Origin: Aspidapion aeneum
Lineage: Eukaryota; Arthropoda; Insecta; Coleoptera; Brentidae
Assembly (NCBI GenBank): GCA_963576565.1
Contig: OY755042.1
Location: 108,243,314-108,307,313 of the forward strand
Direction: 5' to 3'
DNA length: 64,000 nucleotides
Shown: piece by piece, positions 11,640 through 23,267 of the stretch
How positions within the stretch are numbered: position 1 is the first letter of the stretch
Layout of the letters: each line of letters begins with the position of its first letter
The notes under the pieces: generated by a model
What the model was told of the DNA's origin: nothing
Databases searched by the model: none
Seen by the model: the letters and a program-made list of their open reading frames with translations, nothing else
Made by a program: the position numbers and the translations under genes

Positions 11640-12018
11640 ATTAAAGAATCTTGCCAGAACTACCGTTTTCTTAGGCCAAGAGGTTTCCTAAAGGACCCTG
11701 CAACAAGAAACTTATAGGACTTATGGGGCAGAGAATCGGTTCGGTTAATTACCGAAGGCATATAGCAGAGTCTGCTTGGAGGATGGCAAAATCATCTGGC
11801 ACGTTCTGTTTGAGGTGTATTTGAGTACCCGGCAATTGAACGAACTTGGCATACTTCAGATCGACTCAGAAGATCTCGACAGTACCTCATTCAATATGGC
11901 CGCTCGCATCTTGAAGAGACTGGACATACAGTTTAGTGGTGAGGGCTTAATCAATAGAACTAGTAGCCCACTCACATTTGAATCTGTGTCATTAGAGACT
12001 TATTGGAATAAAACCTGA
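11640..12018 (+). pseudogene. second, more decayed copy of the same LINE end
   Basis: The frame at 11776-12018 shares LQIDSED and flanking spacing with the fragment at 11156-11387, but has lost the Cys/His pattern apart from VCLEDGKI. It is disrupted upstream. Confidence 0.5.
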
Positions 12019-12270
12019 CTTTATTTTAGAGTCGGATTTATTTTGACAGATTTACAAAGAAAACTAACAGCTGATCTCTCAAAATTGACATACCAAAGTA
12101 AAATTTAAAAATAAAGTCGCAAGTTTCATTAAATAAAAACAGACACTAATAAATCCGGTTCTTAAATACACAAACGCCGAATTTTAAAAGAAAGCAGCTG
12201 CTTTTTATATGTAAATCTGTCACAATACTCCCGATTTCAAAATAAGGTCAGGTTTTATTCCAGTGTCTAT
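11993..12270. mobile_element. ~275-bp TIR MITE, copy 1
   Basis: Ends TTGGAATAAAACCTGACTTT and its inverse GGTCAGGTTTTATTCCA. An inverted copy lies at 36767-37030 and shares the interior (AGCAGCTGCTTT, CCGGATTTATTAGTGTC). The two copies define a family; the class is unknown. Confidence 0.75.
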
Positions 12271-12317
12271 TATTATTATAATGATTTTTTTATTATTATT
12301 ATAATGATTCTTTTTAG

Positions 12318-15300
12318 CCCCATATTGGCCATTACCCAGCACGGTCATGAAGTCTACTTTGATGGCACCCTAGTCTTCACCTGCTTCACCCTCTCTATCG
12401 ACTTGTTGCCCTGCCTTTTCTTCATTGGCTCCATCGTCGTCTTCTTCATCTTCCCTTTGGGAATTCTGATCTGCATTTATGCCTTGATAGCCAGGAGTTT
12501 GATGTCACATCCGTCGAATTTGATTGCACCACAGAAAAATGTTCAAGTTAGTGGCTATAGAATCACTTTACTTAAATTTGTATGAAATATATTTATGTAC
12601 AACTGTATGGGCACAAAAAATCTTCGAAAGTACCTCAAGGAAGTGCTAAACTGCTAAGATTCCATATTTACAAATTGAACTTTGTTTTTGCACAAAACAA
12701 GATATTGACGCCTTCCAGTTTTAAAATGCTCAGAAATGCGTCGGGCCAGAGCCTTTCCTGGGGCACACAAGAGGGCAAATGAAGTCGGCCCTAACAGAGT
12801 GGACCCAGAAAGAGATACAAAGGGAATGGACTAACACAGGAAACGCGAGACAGGCGAAGGAGTATGTGACAGGATACAGCAAATCCCGTAGGGACTGGCT
12901 GCTCCGTAGAACACGAAGAGAGGTGGGAGCCATAGTGGGAGTCCTAACCGGACACTGCGTCCTACAGGGACACCTGGCAAGATGAGAGTGAAGAAGGACG
13001 CGACGTGCGAGCGATGTTGGGCCGAGGACGAGACCTCGGCTCATTTCCTCTCATCATGTGAAGCATACAAGGAGGCAAGAAGAGAGGTATTCGAAGAGGA
13101 AGCCTTTGAGACGGAGGACCTTCTGAATCTGAGGTGGCCCGATATTCTGGCCTTTGTACAGAAGACGGGCAGATTCCTTAGCGAAGGAAGGACGCAGTTG
13201 GGGGGATGCCCGGGGATTGGCGAAAAGGGCGCTTCATGTGCCTAGTGGCCAGGTCTAGAGTCTACCCCACACTACTACTACTACTTCTGCGTACTTTAAA
13301 CTAAAACTAAAATATTTGAACTTTGTAAAAATATCTTGGCTTTCTTAATCTCTAAATGCTTTTGTAGGTTCCTCCCCAAAGTGTTATCAAGTACCGCAAA
13401 CAAGTGATGATGATGTTGGGAGCGGTGGTTCTAGCATTTTTCATCTGTATGCTGCCTTTTCGAGCACTCACCCTTTGGATAGTTTTGGCTCCTGCTACGA
13501 CCATACTGGAAATAGGTAAGAAACATAAAATATAAGTTAAAAAAATATTGTATATTAAGGTTGCAAAAAAATACAAGGTTTAGAGCTCTGTAAAAAGATG
13601 AAACATGGTTAAATAAACCAAGTGTGTTAAGCTTAGGTAGAGAATTATGGCCCATCATCAGACTAGGTCTGTTAATATTCTTGTGCCAAGTGAATTTGGT
13701 TGTTGTTAGAACACAACCAAAGCAATAGGAAAATAAAAATCTGTCCAAGAAATCACTTAAGAATACCAAAAGTGGGGGTTAAAAGTGAACATCGACAAGA
13801 CACAGTACTTAGATAACGAATCAAGTGAGTTAGGACTGGACGATGTACAAACAATATCTCCATGCAATGAATATGTATATTTGGGTGTCATATTTGATAA
13901 GACATACTTTAAAGAGCTGGAAAAAAGATTAGTCAAAGCAAAAAAGGTTATTGATGAAGATGAAGATGTCTTAACAGTATTTTATGAAGCAGAGAGATAA
14001 AAAAGAATGTATAATTTAACATATATGACACAATGGTGAGAAGCATGCTGCTGTAAGGAATAGAGACTTGTCGCGTAACAGAAAAATACAAAACAAAAAT
14101 GGAAAGTGTGGAAATGGATGCAATAAGGAGATCAATGAGATAATCCAGAATAGATCGTATAAGAAATAAGACCATAAAAGAAAGAATGGAAATCGAGGAA
14201 AGCATAACGGATCACTAAAAGATAACTGATATGGTACGGCCGTGTACAACGGATGAACGACGAAATATTACCAAAGCGGGTCCTAGAATGGGAACCAATA
14301 GAGCGCAGAAAAAGAGGGAGCTTAAACTGGAATGGCAACAGTCAATCCAAAGATCAATGAGTCAAAAAAACCTGGAAGAAGATGATTGTTAGGATCGAAG
14401 GAGGTGGAGAATAGGCGTCGGAGAACGTAGAAAAACGTTAGAAATCGACATAGTAGTAGTAGAATCTCTTCAAAAATAGTCGCGAGCTGCGGAAACACAC
14501 TAAGTGCACTGGAAAGACCGAGAAATAATAAGTAGTAATAAGTCTAAGGTTTTCTTAGACACTAGGAAAAAAAAAATCATGAATATATATGATGTTCCAG
14601 CAAAACTAGAAACATCTTTTTTGGAAAGTGATTATGGATTTGTAATGAATTTCCGAAATTAATAAGGTCATCTAAATAAATAAAACAAGAAATATAATTT
14701 GGACCTGCCATTGCAACGGTTATAAGTCTGGAAAAATCACTAGGAATTACTTTCATTCCCATCGCAAATTTAACTAAACATTCTTAAAATTGTTTGAGAC
14801 TGACGGAGTTAGTGAAGAGTCGAGAATCATTGTCTTCCTACATAGACCCCAGTTCTTGATGGAATTAGGTAATTTATTTTTCTCACTTAGCCTTTTTTTC
14901 AATTCAGGTTTGGAAGCCAGATACAACATCATCTACTTTTCCCGATTAATGTTCCACATCAACTCAGCCGTAAACCCCATCTTGTACAATATTATGAGTT
15001 CCAAGTTTCGCGGCGGTTTCTTCAGACTGTGTGGTATAAAGAACCTTAGAAGGCGACTGAGGAGAACGACCGAAGCCTCGAGAAAGAGCACCACTAGCTC
15101 CACCACGCCATCCAGTCAGCAAACCAGCGAGAGTTATTTGAGGAGTTTGAGACAGCAGTCACAAAGGTAAGAAATAACTTATTTTACCTTCTAGACCAAA
15201 GAAAATAACTCCATATAATGAAGTTTCTTTTAAAGGAAGTTTCATGGCTTAATATTATTCCTGATTAACGTGTATAGCCAATGGCGTACGGAGGGAGGGG

Positions 15301-15683
15301 CTTAGGGGCTGAAGCTCCCCCCAGACCTACTGAATGATAACCCCTAAAACATAAATTTTTCCCAAAAATCAAGATTAAAAATCTATAATAATAACAAGTT
15401 TAGAAATGGTGGACACTAAACTTGAAACAACCTGTATACCAGTCAATACTTAGTTATACTTAAACTTAAAAAACGTCCTAATGATTATTTTTTTTGCAGA
15501 TTTAACAGCAGTAGTCTTAGAGAAGCTCAAAACATTATAGCAGAGGAAGCAGAAGCCATGACTGGAAAAACGGTCGACAGGCCAATATCCAAATTGGCTA
15601 GAAATGTGTATGTGAGGGTTACTCCACATATAATTATTGATGGACACAAACTTCCTGGAGCTGGAGGGGAGATATATGTATGA
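12318..15683 (+). CDS. ETHR: ETHR-like receptor, alternative 3' exon set B (4 exons, partial gene)
   Basis: Exons 12318-12546, 13368-13515, 14908-15166 and 15500-15683 (stop TGA 15681-15683), all with GT/AG borders and matching phases (enter 1; then 0, 1, 2). They encode 272 residues. Exon 1 starts C|CCC ATA after TTTTTAG, the same phase and SP(I)L start as exon A, so A and B are interchangeable. The sequence gives loop 2 (EVYFDGTLVFTCFTL), TM5, KYRKQV before TM6 (CMLPFRALTLW), TM7 with NSAVNPILYN, an RRLRR helix-8 region, a Ser/Thr-rich tail and a C-terminus GAGGEIYV. Compared with A, TM6 is separated from TM5 and TM7 by introns, and the tail is unrelated. This is the second ETHR subtype. 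Mutually exclusive use is inferred from the family and the phases. Confidence 0.78.
12725..13245 (+). pseudogene. LINE (Jockey/R1-like) C-terminal remnant with frameshift
   Basis: Two overlapping frames (12779-12985 and 12982-13245) join to one LINE C-terminus if a single base is restored near 12980. They give an RNase-H-like lead-in (IVGVLTGHC), then CERC, HFLSSC and CEAYKEARREVFEE. It sits in the intron between the first and second B exons. It is dead because of the frameshift and truncation. Confidence 0.7.
13775..14440 (+). pseudogene. RTE-like LINE 3'-end remnant
   Basis: Opens with NIDKTQYL and YLGVIFDK, the spacing of the late reverse-transcriptase region in RTE-type LINEs. It continues through shifted frames as SMLL-GIETCRVTEKYK, MESVEMDAIRRSMR, RVQRMNDE, VLEWEPI and ending EEDDC-DRRRWRIGVGERRKT. 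Several stops and shifts are present. It occupies the intron between B exons 2 and 3. Confidence 0.65.
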
Positions 15684-15773
15684 CAGACAGAGGAAATCTA
15701 GTTTTAGTTAGATATAATTTAGAAACTATTTACGAAGACATAGAAAATGAAATGGATCCCTGATAAATCTGAT

Positions 15774-16268
15774 ACCTTTCTAGACCATTAGCATACTCTA
15801 AGTGAACACTATATATATATCAACCTTGAAAACAGTTTTTTTAAATATCTCAGAAGTGAAAGCTTCTACGAAGTTTTTAGTAACAACATAAATTATTGAG
15901 AAAAACGTTTTCTACTATATTTTGAAAACCGCGTATTGATGCGATGCTCTGTTAAGAAGTAAGCCCATTTTCAGTTTTTAAATTGTCAAAATCTGTTATT
16001 AGCATTAGTGGATTTTGGCCAAAACCTAATGAGCTCTTTATAGTATTGTACACTATTTTACCTGGAAATTTGATGAAAATCGGTTTAGCGTTTTAGAGGC
16101 TATCGTGTTACGGACAGACATATACACACACACACACACACGGACAGACGTTACGACGATATTGTTAAGATTGGTAAAAATAAACCCAAATAAAACATTT
16201 TCCGCCTTATCCCAAAAAAAAATTGTCGAAAATATTTTCTAGCCATTGCTACATGGGCCAGGAAGGTA
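15774..16268. mobile_element. TIR element family ACCTTCCT, copy A
   Basis: Ends ACCTTTCTAGACCATTAGC and the inverse of GGCCAGGAAGGT, with an interior CA microsatellite (about 16117-16141) followed by CGGACAGACG. Related copies lie at 43719-45399 (interrupted twice) and 50891-51373 (inverted). This copy begins 91 bp after the set-B stop codon, so it may be part of the receptor 3' UTR. Confidence 0.7.
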
Positions 16269-16885
16269 AAAAGGAAAAGCTATACATGCATGTATACTAT
16301 TAAACAAAGATAAAAAAGTAAGAAAATATGGAAATGTAGTTACTTAAGTCAAATGTCAGAAAACGAAGAAGTAGATAAAAAAAACGGGTTGCTGAATAAA
16401 AAGAGGCTGTGCTGCTGGCTGATGTTATTTGGAGGAAATTATAGGTATTATAGGTAGGTAAATATAGAAACAAATTGACAAAATTATAATCCCTGAAAAA
16501 AATCAACTTAACTTAAAAATGAAACGAGATTCGAAATCATTCATCTACAGCAGCCGCGACGCCACAGTTTTCTGTTGGAGGGGGGGGGTTCGGTTCGGTT
16601 TAAGTTTAAGGGTACTGTTCTTCTATTACGGCTTTGCAGGTGTGCAACTAGCCGAGCCATCTTGAGGGGGCTTGGGGCCCAGGCTTAAGAATATTAATCC
16701 CTGGGAAAAAAGGTGCACCACACACAAAAGTTTGTAGATACACCAAAAAAAATGACGCCGCAGGGAAATTTTTACAAACCTACTGGCACCAATCATAATG
16801 CAGAGAGTTGAACCAGTCATGGGGTTAAAATATTTGATATTAAGTGGTTTTTTTCTTGCGCAGTTTAGCTAAAACTGCGGTATCC
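16269..16885. other. intergenic, no gene seen
   Basis: A/T-rich stretch with one G-run (about 16575). No frame on either strand resembles a protein. Confidence 0.4.
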
Positions 16886-16893
16886 CGTTTTAC

Positions 16894-17119
16894 CAGCGGC
16901 GTAGCGTGCCTGAAGGGGCGGAGGGGCCGACAGCGAAAAAGGGCGCCCATCAAAAATCTTGCGACCAAAAAAAAAAAACGGTCATGATGTCTTTAGTGTC
17001 CTTTGCCGCCCCTGCTACTTAATAACGCTTAGGGCGCTTCGGCACCAATGGGTCGCCAGTACCTCGGGGCGGGGGAGGGGCGACAAACCCCCTGCGCCCC
17101 CCCCCACGCTACGCCACTG
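16894..17119. mobile_element. hAT-like MITE, 226 bp, perfect 8-bp TSD
   Basis: Ends CAGCGGCGTAGCGTG and the inverse ACGCTACGCCACTG, flanked on both sides by CGTTTTAC (16886-16893 and 17120-17127). The G- and C-rich subterminal runs match the other elements of this group. The 8-bp duplication is the hAT signature. No coding capacity. Confidence 0.88.
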
Positions 17120-17564
17120 CGTTTTACCCCCCTTTCCCCTAAACCTGCGCCAGGTATTTGGTGCCGAGTCGGCCAGCACCGAATCGCTCGCGCCGTTGCC
17201 GAGCCGAATAGTGCTTTTCCCTGGATTAATGACTCATAAAAACATACAACTGTTCTGGAATAACACTTTACAGCAATCTTCTACAGGCATAATCATTATT
17301 GTGTGTGTAATGTTATGGAGCGACACAGCGGCGTAGCGTGGGGGGGGGGTCCTCGCCCCCCGTCTCAAGGATCCTGGCGCCCCATGAGCACTCTAAGCTT
17401 TATTAAGTAGTAAAAACTAAAAATTGGTACAACCGTAAAAAAATAATACCTTGAGCAACTTATATTACTTAGATAGTTAAGCAATATTACGCATCTTTTC
17501 AGGCAGTGTGGAAATTATACAATTTTGCCGGCGCCCCCGTTCATAAAATCGGAAGACCATTTTG

Positions 17565-17807
17565 CAGTGGCGGATCCAGTGGGGTCACTAGGGGCACTTT
17601 CCCCCCCCCCTCCGAGAATTTTTTGAATATACAAAAAATGAGTAAAACGTAAGGTTTTTGTTAATAAAAATTCAAAATAAATATTGTGCTTTTTAGTTCT
17701 GACTAATTTAATAAACTGCTGCTTAAAAAAATATATACCGTTTTTTACCATCAGAAAATTTCACCTAAAGTGCCCCCCCCTGAGAAGCACCTCTGGATCC
17801 GCCCTTG
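17565..17807. mobile_element. hAT-like MITE nested in 17326-19257
   Basis: Ends CAGTGGCGGATCCAGTGGGG and the inverse CTGGATCCGCCCTTG. Flanks CCATTTTG and CCTTTTTG match at 7 of 8 positions. It belongs to the CAGTGGCGGATCC subgroup, as does 45092-45316. Confidence 0.8.
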
Positions 17808-18638
17808 CCTTTTTGCTTGCTACGAGGAAAATAAAGTTTGCCGTTCAAAGCCCACAGCATCATACATCGCGGTAAGAAAGACAAAACTAAACAAACTCAG
17901 TTACCTGTAATTCTTAATATCAGATAACACAGTCCTGTAACACCTACCTAGGGCGGCAAGCGCCCCAAAAATATTCGCTTGCAATTTTTCTTAGTTCTTA
18001 TTCACAAATTTTTTCTGGCGCAAATTTTTCGAAAAAAGATAATGTTTCTAAAATTTTCGACTGCGACTCCCTTTTTTTTGCTAAATCTTAAGTTTTCTAT
18101 TGCGGTGCCATTTTTGTTCAGATACTTAATTTTTTTTAATTTTTCGCCTTCGGCGCAATTTATACTAACTGTTTCTGTGTTGATTTAATTTTTGTTTAAT
18201 TTTCGCCTACAACGCAATTTTTTAAAATTTTTCAGTGGTTTTTTTTTTAGTTTAGCCGTTTTTTTCCGCAAAGTATTATTATTTTTAATTTTCGTGGAGT
18301 AAGGATTTAGGTAAGGGGTGCAAAATTTATTGTTTGCCTACACAAAAATGCCTAGCTATGGAACTAATTGCGGCGCTTAAATACCTTTGAAACTAACCAA
18401 AAATTTTGTATTTGGTCCCATTTTTCCCGAAAATTTTGGCGCCTTATTTTGTTAAATAATTTTAGTTATCTAAAATGTTTGTTTTCGTTCTTATTAAAAA
18501 TTTTCTTCTTTGGCACCATGTTTTTCAAAAAATACTTGATTTTTCAAAAATTTTCGCGCAATTTTTTACCAAAAAGTACTAGGTGTAAAGTGTTTTTTCA
18601 AAAAACAAAATATTAACCCGCTAGGGTATCGGTAGCGT

Positions 18639-19089
18639 CAGCGGCGTAGCGTGCCCGAAAGGGCGGGGGGCGACAGCTAAAAAGGGCGCCTCTGAAAACT
18701 GATGAATAATCTTGTGGCAAAAAAAACAAAAAGGTCAAAAAGGCGCCTCTCACAAATCTTACGACCAAAAAAAAAAAAAAACAAAGGTCATCATGTGTGA
18801 GGGGGCGGCCAATAAGTCACAAGGGCGCCTCTCACGAAAAAAAAAAAGATCATCATGTGTGAGGGGGCGGCCGATAAGTCACAAGGGCGCCTCTCACGAA
18901 TCTTGCAACCAAAAAAAAAAAACAAAAAGGTCTTCATGTCGTTAGTTTCCTTTGGCACCCACTAAATTGGCCATTACCGGCCCGACTTAATAAAGCTGAG
19001 GGCGCTTCGACCACCTATGGGGCGCCACTACCCTCGGGCGGGGGGGGGGGCGACGAAACCCCCGCGCCCCCCCCCACGCTACGCCGCTG
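18639..19089. mobile_element. hAT-like element nested in 17326-19257, with internal tandem repeats
   Basis: Ends CAGCGGCGTAGCGTGCCCG and the inverse CACGCTACGCCGCTG, flanked by a perfect GGTAGCGT duplication (18631-18638, 19090-19097). The interior repeats a ~70-bp unit containing AAGGGCGCCTCTCACGAA and TGTGAGGGGGCGGCC. Long A runs and open frames across it are low-complexity, not a gene. Confidence 0.88.
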
Positions 19090-19600
19090 GGTAGCGTGCC
19101 ATTTAAATTCGACACCATAATAATATAAGCAATTTAATTAATAATAATAAAAAAAAGTAGGAAGCTATTTTAATTTGATACTTATTTCTACGTAAAAAAA
19201 ATTGGCGCCCTTTTAATCCTCTGCCCCCTCCGCTTTTTGAACCACGCTACGCCGCTAGAGCGACAAAAAAAATCCAAAAATGGGTTTATTTTGGCTGTTA
19301 GTTTCTAATATCTACCTATGATACATACTTAGGTAGGTTAATAAAATAATGAAATCATTTCAGAAAATAAGCGAAAGTTTAGAGAAGAAAAGTATAAGGG
19401 TATAATTTAAAACTAGATAGATAAAAATAAATTTATAAATATAAGTCATTGTTACAATTGTATATTTTTATGTTATGTAAGGTGCTATCGCTAATAAATA
19501 ACGAAACGCTTTTTTTATTAGATAAACTTTAAAGACTGACATAACTTTTAAACTATAAGTACCAATTTTATAAATAAGGACACTGGTAGGTGGATTACAG

Positions 19601-19772
19601 CAAACGCGGATCTGGGTCAAAATCTAGGGGGGTAAGAGTCGACAAAAAATTATTTAAAATACAATTTTTTTTAGGAGTTTTAATTCTTCTATTTTCCCTC
19701 TAATTATTAACACAAAGGGCATTTTTTTCTTGTGGGGGTACTTACAATGTTACCCCCTCAAATCCGCGATTG
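19601..19772. mobile_element. hAT-like MITE, 172 bp, perfect 8-bp TSD
   Basis: Ends CAAACGCGGATCTGGG and the inverse TCAAATCCGCGATTG, flanked by GATTACAG on both sides (19593-19600, 19773-19780). It is a divergent end type within the hAT-like set. Confidence 0.75.
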
Positions 19773-19780
19773 GATTACAG

Positions 19781-22014
19781 TGTAGTATGCAAGGTGAATT
19801 TTTTTAAGTGTCAAAGCCTATCACCAAAGGGTATCTTAAAAGTGAGTGGCTAAAACCTTAATAAAACAAGTCATAAAACTTTAAATAAATTATTATATGC
19901 ATGTGCAAACAATGGAACGAAAATTGGGATCATTCTGTATATTAATTATCTAAGAACATACCAAAAATGTTAGATTTTAGTAAGAAAAAACCAAAAACTT
20001 ATTAGACAAGTTTAATATTTAAATGTAAGTAAGTATTTTGTATTTTACGTAATTTTAGGATAAAGTAAAAAAGACTAGAAACATGTGAAATTCAAGTAGA
20101 CAATAACATAAACTCTAGTTCATAATACCTACTTAATTCAGTGTAAACAAAAATATGAAATACGTTTCTAGAATAATAAAATAAAATTAAAAACAGAAAA
20201 ATTAAAAATATTTTTTTTTGCTATAAACACCTAATTTTGCGTTTTAACTTTTCATTACTCTATACTACTTACTCTATATTACTAGTGTTAGTGATAGTTG
20301 AATGTAATAGCAGGTTAAATAAATAAATAAATTAAAAGGAGATATCCTGTAAACTTCAAGCAACTTTAAAAGACGAAAATTCTGCATATGAAAAAATGCT
20401 TAAAAATTATGTTTTTAAAATTTGTAACGCAAAAATTTAAGAAAAAATATAATAAAATAAAACATTGAGTATAACCAAGGACTGATGACTTCCATCTCTC
20501 CCTGGTCTAAGGAAAGGCAAACTCCCTCCCTCCTTAGATAGATATTTTGTTCATTTCAAGACAAAAAATTCATATAAGCATATTATATCTAAAAACGCTT
20601 AGTTTTCGAGATATTGTATTTTTTGTTTATTTTGATATACACGCCATACGATACTGAAGCATTTTTTATTTTGATGATAGCAGCCTTTGATGCATCAGCT
20701 ATTTTCTGTAAAACGGTTAGAGATACCTAATTTTTTATTTTTATTATTTTTTATCGCGTAGTCCTAAAAATTCCCCTTTTCTGTAAAAATTACTAAAAAT
20801 TCCCTTAAAAGTCTAAATTCCCTAAAAGTTCCCCTTTTCTGTAAAAATTATAACAAATTCCCTTAAAAGTCCAAATTCCCTGCAGTTGAGAACACTGTCT
20901 CCAAGGACGCCTCTTCTAAGTCTAAGTTCCTTTCAGTGTTTTCAACTGCAGGAAATTTTTATTATTCAGACGCACTTTTGTGTTAAAAAACTCATAAAAA
21001 CGTCATCGCTGTTCTGTTTTATAATTGTTCCAAATATGTCATATTACTTATTGACGTCTTGAAGAGATATATAAGAATGAAACAATTTTGGCTTTAAAAC
21101 GTCATAAAGATATCATTTATACGTCAGTTTAAAGACGTTATACTTACACGTCAACAAAACTTACCGCGATACCTGGGTTTAAGGACAGAAAAACTAATAT
21201 AACTTATAATAATGCTACTAGCTAGATTTTCTGTGGTTTAAGGAAGAAAGATAAATTTGGTTTTTACACTGTGAGCTGGGATTACTGTATTGACAATGTT
21301 CATGGAATGGGGTGGAAATCGATATTTGCCCTAGAGAGAAAAATATCAGGTTAGGTATGTCGTTTTTCTGTTTATGTGCTAAAAGTAGGTATAGTGTATT
21401 AAAATTTAATTTAGTCAGATGTTAAAATTCTAGGTTCTATCCAGTGGTTTATCGTACCTACATAATTACTTTTATGTAGTAGGTACCTAAATATCCAAAA
21501 TATCAAATTTTGTCAAAATATTAAATTAGTGTGATTTTTTGCAAGCAAGATAAGGCGTCATCACTTAGATTGGTAAGTACATAGATGATATCAAAAAGTA
21601 GGCATACTTACCTACTGTTTGCTGTTGGGCGAAATTTTAGGTTCATACTCTGTACCCAGATTCGCTCACGTGGTCAGTATCGGATTTTATAATAGTCATA
21701 AAATCCCAGAATTGATGAGACATGGGTTAGGGATGGGCAAAAAGAAATAAATTGTTGCCAAGGGAATTAATAAAATGCGTGTTTTTTCAATCTGTTGAAC
21801 GGAGATGTGACAATTCGCCGTGGCAGATAGGGCTTACACGGTAAAAAAATTGTCTTAGATCAAAGCAAATTGCATTGAAGTAAAATAATTTGTGGTTTCC
21901 TATCCACCAAGAGAATATTTTCTTGATTTAGCATAAAAAAATGTCTCGCCACTATATTTTAATGTGAAACAGAAATTGTTTTATTATAAATTGGAACTGA
22001 ATTAATCCTTAGAT
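19781..22014. other. intergenic repeats without genes
   Basis: AT-rich. At 20760-20890 a short block is repeated twice ('aaaattcccttaaaagtc' and 'ttccccttttctgtaaaaa'). At 20900-21180 there are scattered GACGT words. At 21360-21700 'taggta' words abound. I see no protein-like frame. Confidence 0.4.
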
Positions 22015-22452
22015 TAAAGCAAAGCACCCAAAAAAACGGTCAAAAATAAAAGCAATAAAATTAATTTTTTCACAACTAATTCACGACTAATTAACGGCAA
22101 ATTATCCACCTAGTCGCGATTCGATATGCGATGGGTGCCAACATATGAAGTTAGCGAAGCACCCAAAAAAACGGTCAAAAATAAGAGCGACAAAATTAAT
22201 TTTTCCACAACTAATTCACGATTAATTAGCGGCAAATTATCCACCATATTCGGTTTCGATAGGTCATGTCTAAAGCCATTTTTGACAAAGGTGCTTCGCT
22301 AACTTCATATGAAGTTAGCGAAGCACCCAAAAAAACGGTCAAAAATAAGAGCGACAAAACTAATTTTTCCACAACTAATTCACGACTAATTAACGGCAAA
22401 TTATCTACCTAGTCGCGATTCGATCTGCGATGGGTGCTTCGCTAACTTCATG
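22015..22452. mobile_element. three tandem MITEs with shared TIRs
   Basis: Three ~145-160-bp units share AGCACCCAAAAAAACGGTCA (about 22020, 22160 and 22322) and ATTAACGGCAAATTATC. Complete units have ATGAAGTTAGCGAAGCACC at the left and the inverse at the right (about 22145-22307 and 22308-22451). The first is left-truncated. Where units 2 and 3 meet, their ends form a 38-bp perfect palindrome (22290-22327). Confidence 0.85.
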
Positions 22453-22685
22453 CTCATCTTTTTTATAAAGGTACAACTATTGTATATCTTCTTCCTGGTT
22501 GGTTAACAGTGTAGAATTTTGATAGTTTGCTGATTTTAGGAGTTTAACTCCATTTTGCAGCGAATGATTTGCCACTTATATCAATTTATATTAATTATTA
22601 AAAAAATGAAACCACACAAGAATTTCTTGACATACCATTTATTCTTTTCATGCATTTTTGGCATGCCCAGGCACCTGAAGAACTG

Positions 22686-22876
22686 CCCACATAGCACAAT
22701 CACGTGTTAAACACGTAAAAAACGCGTAAGAAAAAAAAACTTTGATTTTAAAAGCTGCTAGAAAAAAACGTTTATTTTATATATGAACACAAGCTTAATA
22801 GATCATTCATTAACGCCATTATCAAACTAAAACAGCAATGTTTTTACGTTATTTTCAAGTGATTTTTATCAACGTT
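22686..22876 (+). mobile_element. partial TIR element, CCCACATAGCACAA family
   Basis: Starts CCCACATAGCACAATCACGT and follows the full copies at 26 kb, 43 kb and 44 kb for about 190 bp, to 'atcaacgtt'. It then loses similarity. It is a truncated or internally deleted copy. Confidence 0.7.
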
Positions 22877-23267
22877 GATCAATCATTGTTGCATAGCACG
22901 TGACGGCTCGGAGATTATTTAAAGCTAGCTATTGGCCCAAGCATCCATCCCACTCCACGATTACGAGACTAGCTACCCAGATGGAGTTGTTTGTTTTGCA
23001 TCAAATAATGAAGAAGAAAATAACTGTGTAGAATTTTTATTGACCTAGAAAGAGCATATGTATTTAAATTTGTTTTTCGTTGTCAATTATCTTTGATTTT
23101 AATTCTGCCGATGATCTAGAAGTTATCTCTCAATATTCTTATGATCTAAAAGTTGTTAGTCAAAAACGTAAATACCAACATAATATATAAAAAAATTAAG
23201 CTTTAGGGTGTTTAAGTATAAATATCTGAATAGACAATAATTTCGACTTGTTTACAAGATAAGAAAT

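Larger units (their letters stand above)
17326..19257. mobile_element. hAT-like outer element, 1.9 kb, with nested elements
   Basis: The left end CAGCGGCGTAGCGTGGGGG at 17326 pairs with CACGCTACGCCGCTA ending at 19257. GAGCGACA flanks both (17318-17325, 19258-19265). Inside lie two complete hAT-like elements with their own duplications (17565-17807 and 18639-19089). The remaining ~0.8 kb between them (17816-18630) is AT-rich with repeated 'ttttcgcc/gcgcaattttt' words and no transposase frame that I can read. Confidence 0.82.

Noticed and set aside
12730..13044. Minus-strand frame of 104 residues
   Set aside because: It is the antisense shadow of a LINE remnant read on the + strand.
13352..13769. 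Two minus-strand frames of 74 and 112 residues
   Set aside because: They overlap the well supported set-B second exon on the other strand and resemble no protein.
16959..17336. Open frames of 125 and 63 residues
   Set aside because: They run through the G/C-rich end of a hAT-like MITE and its flank, with Pro/Arg-rich composition from C runs and no domain pattern.
18712..18945. Lys/Ser-rich frame of 77 residues
   Set aside because: Produced by A runs and a ~70-bp tandem repeat inside a transposon.
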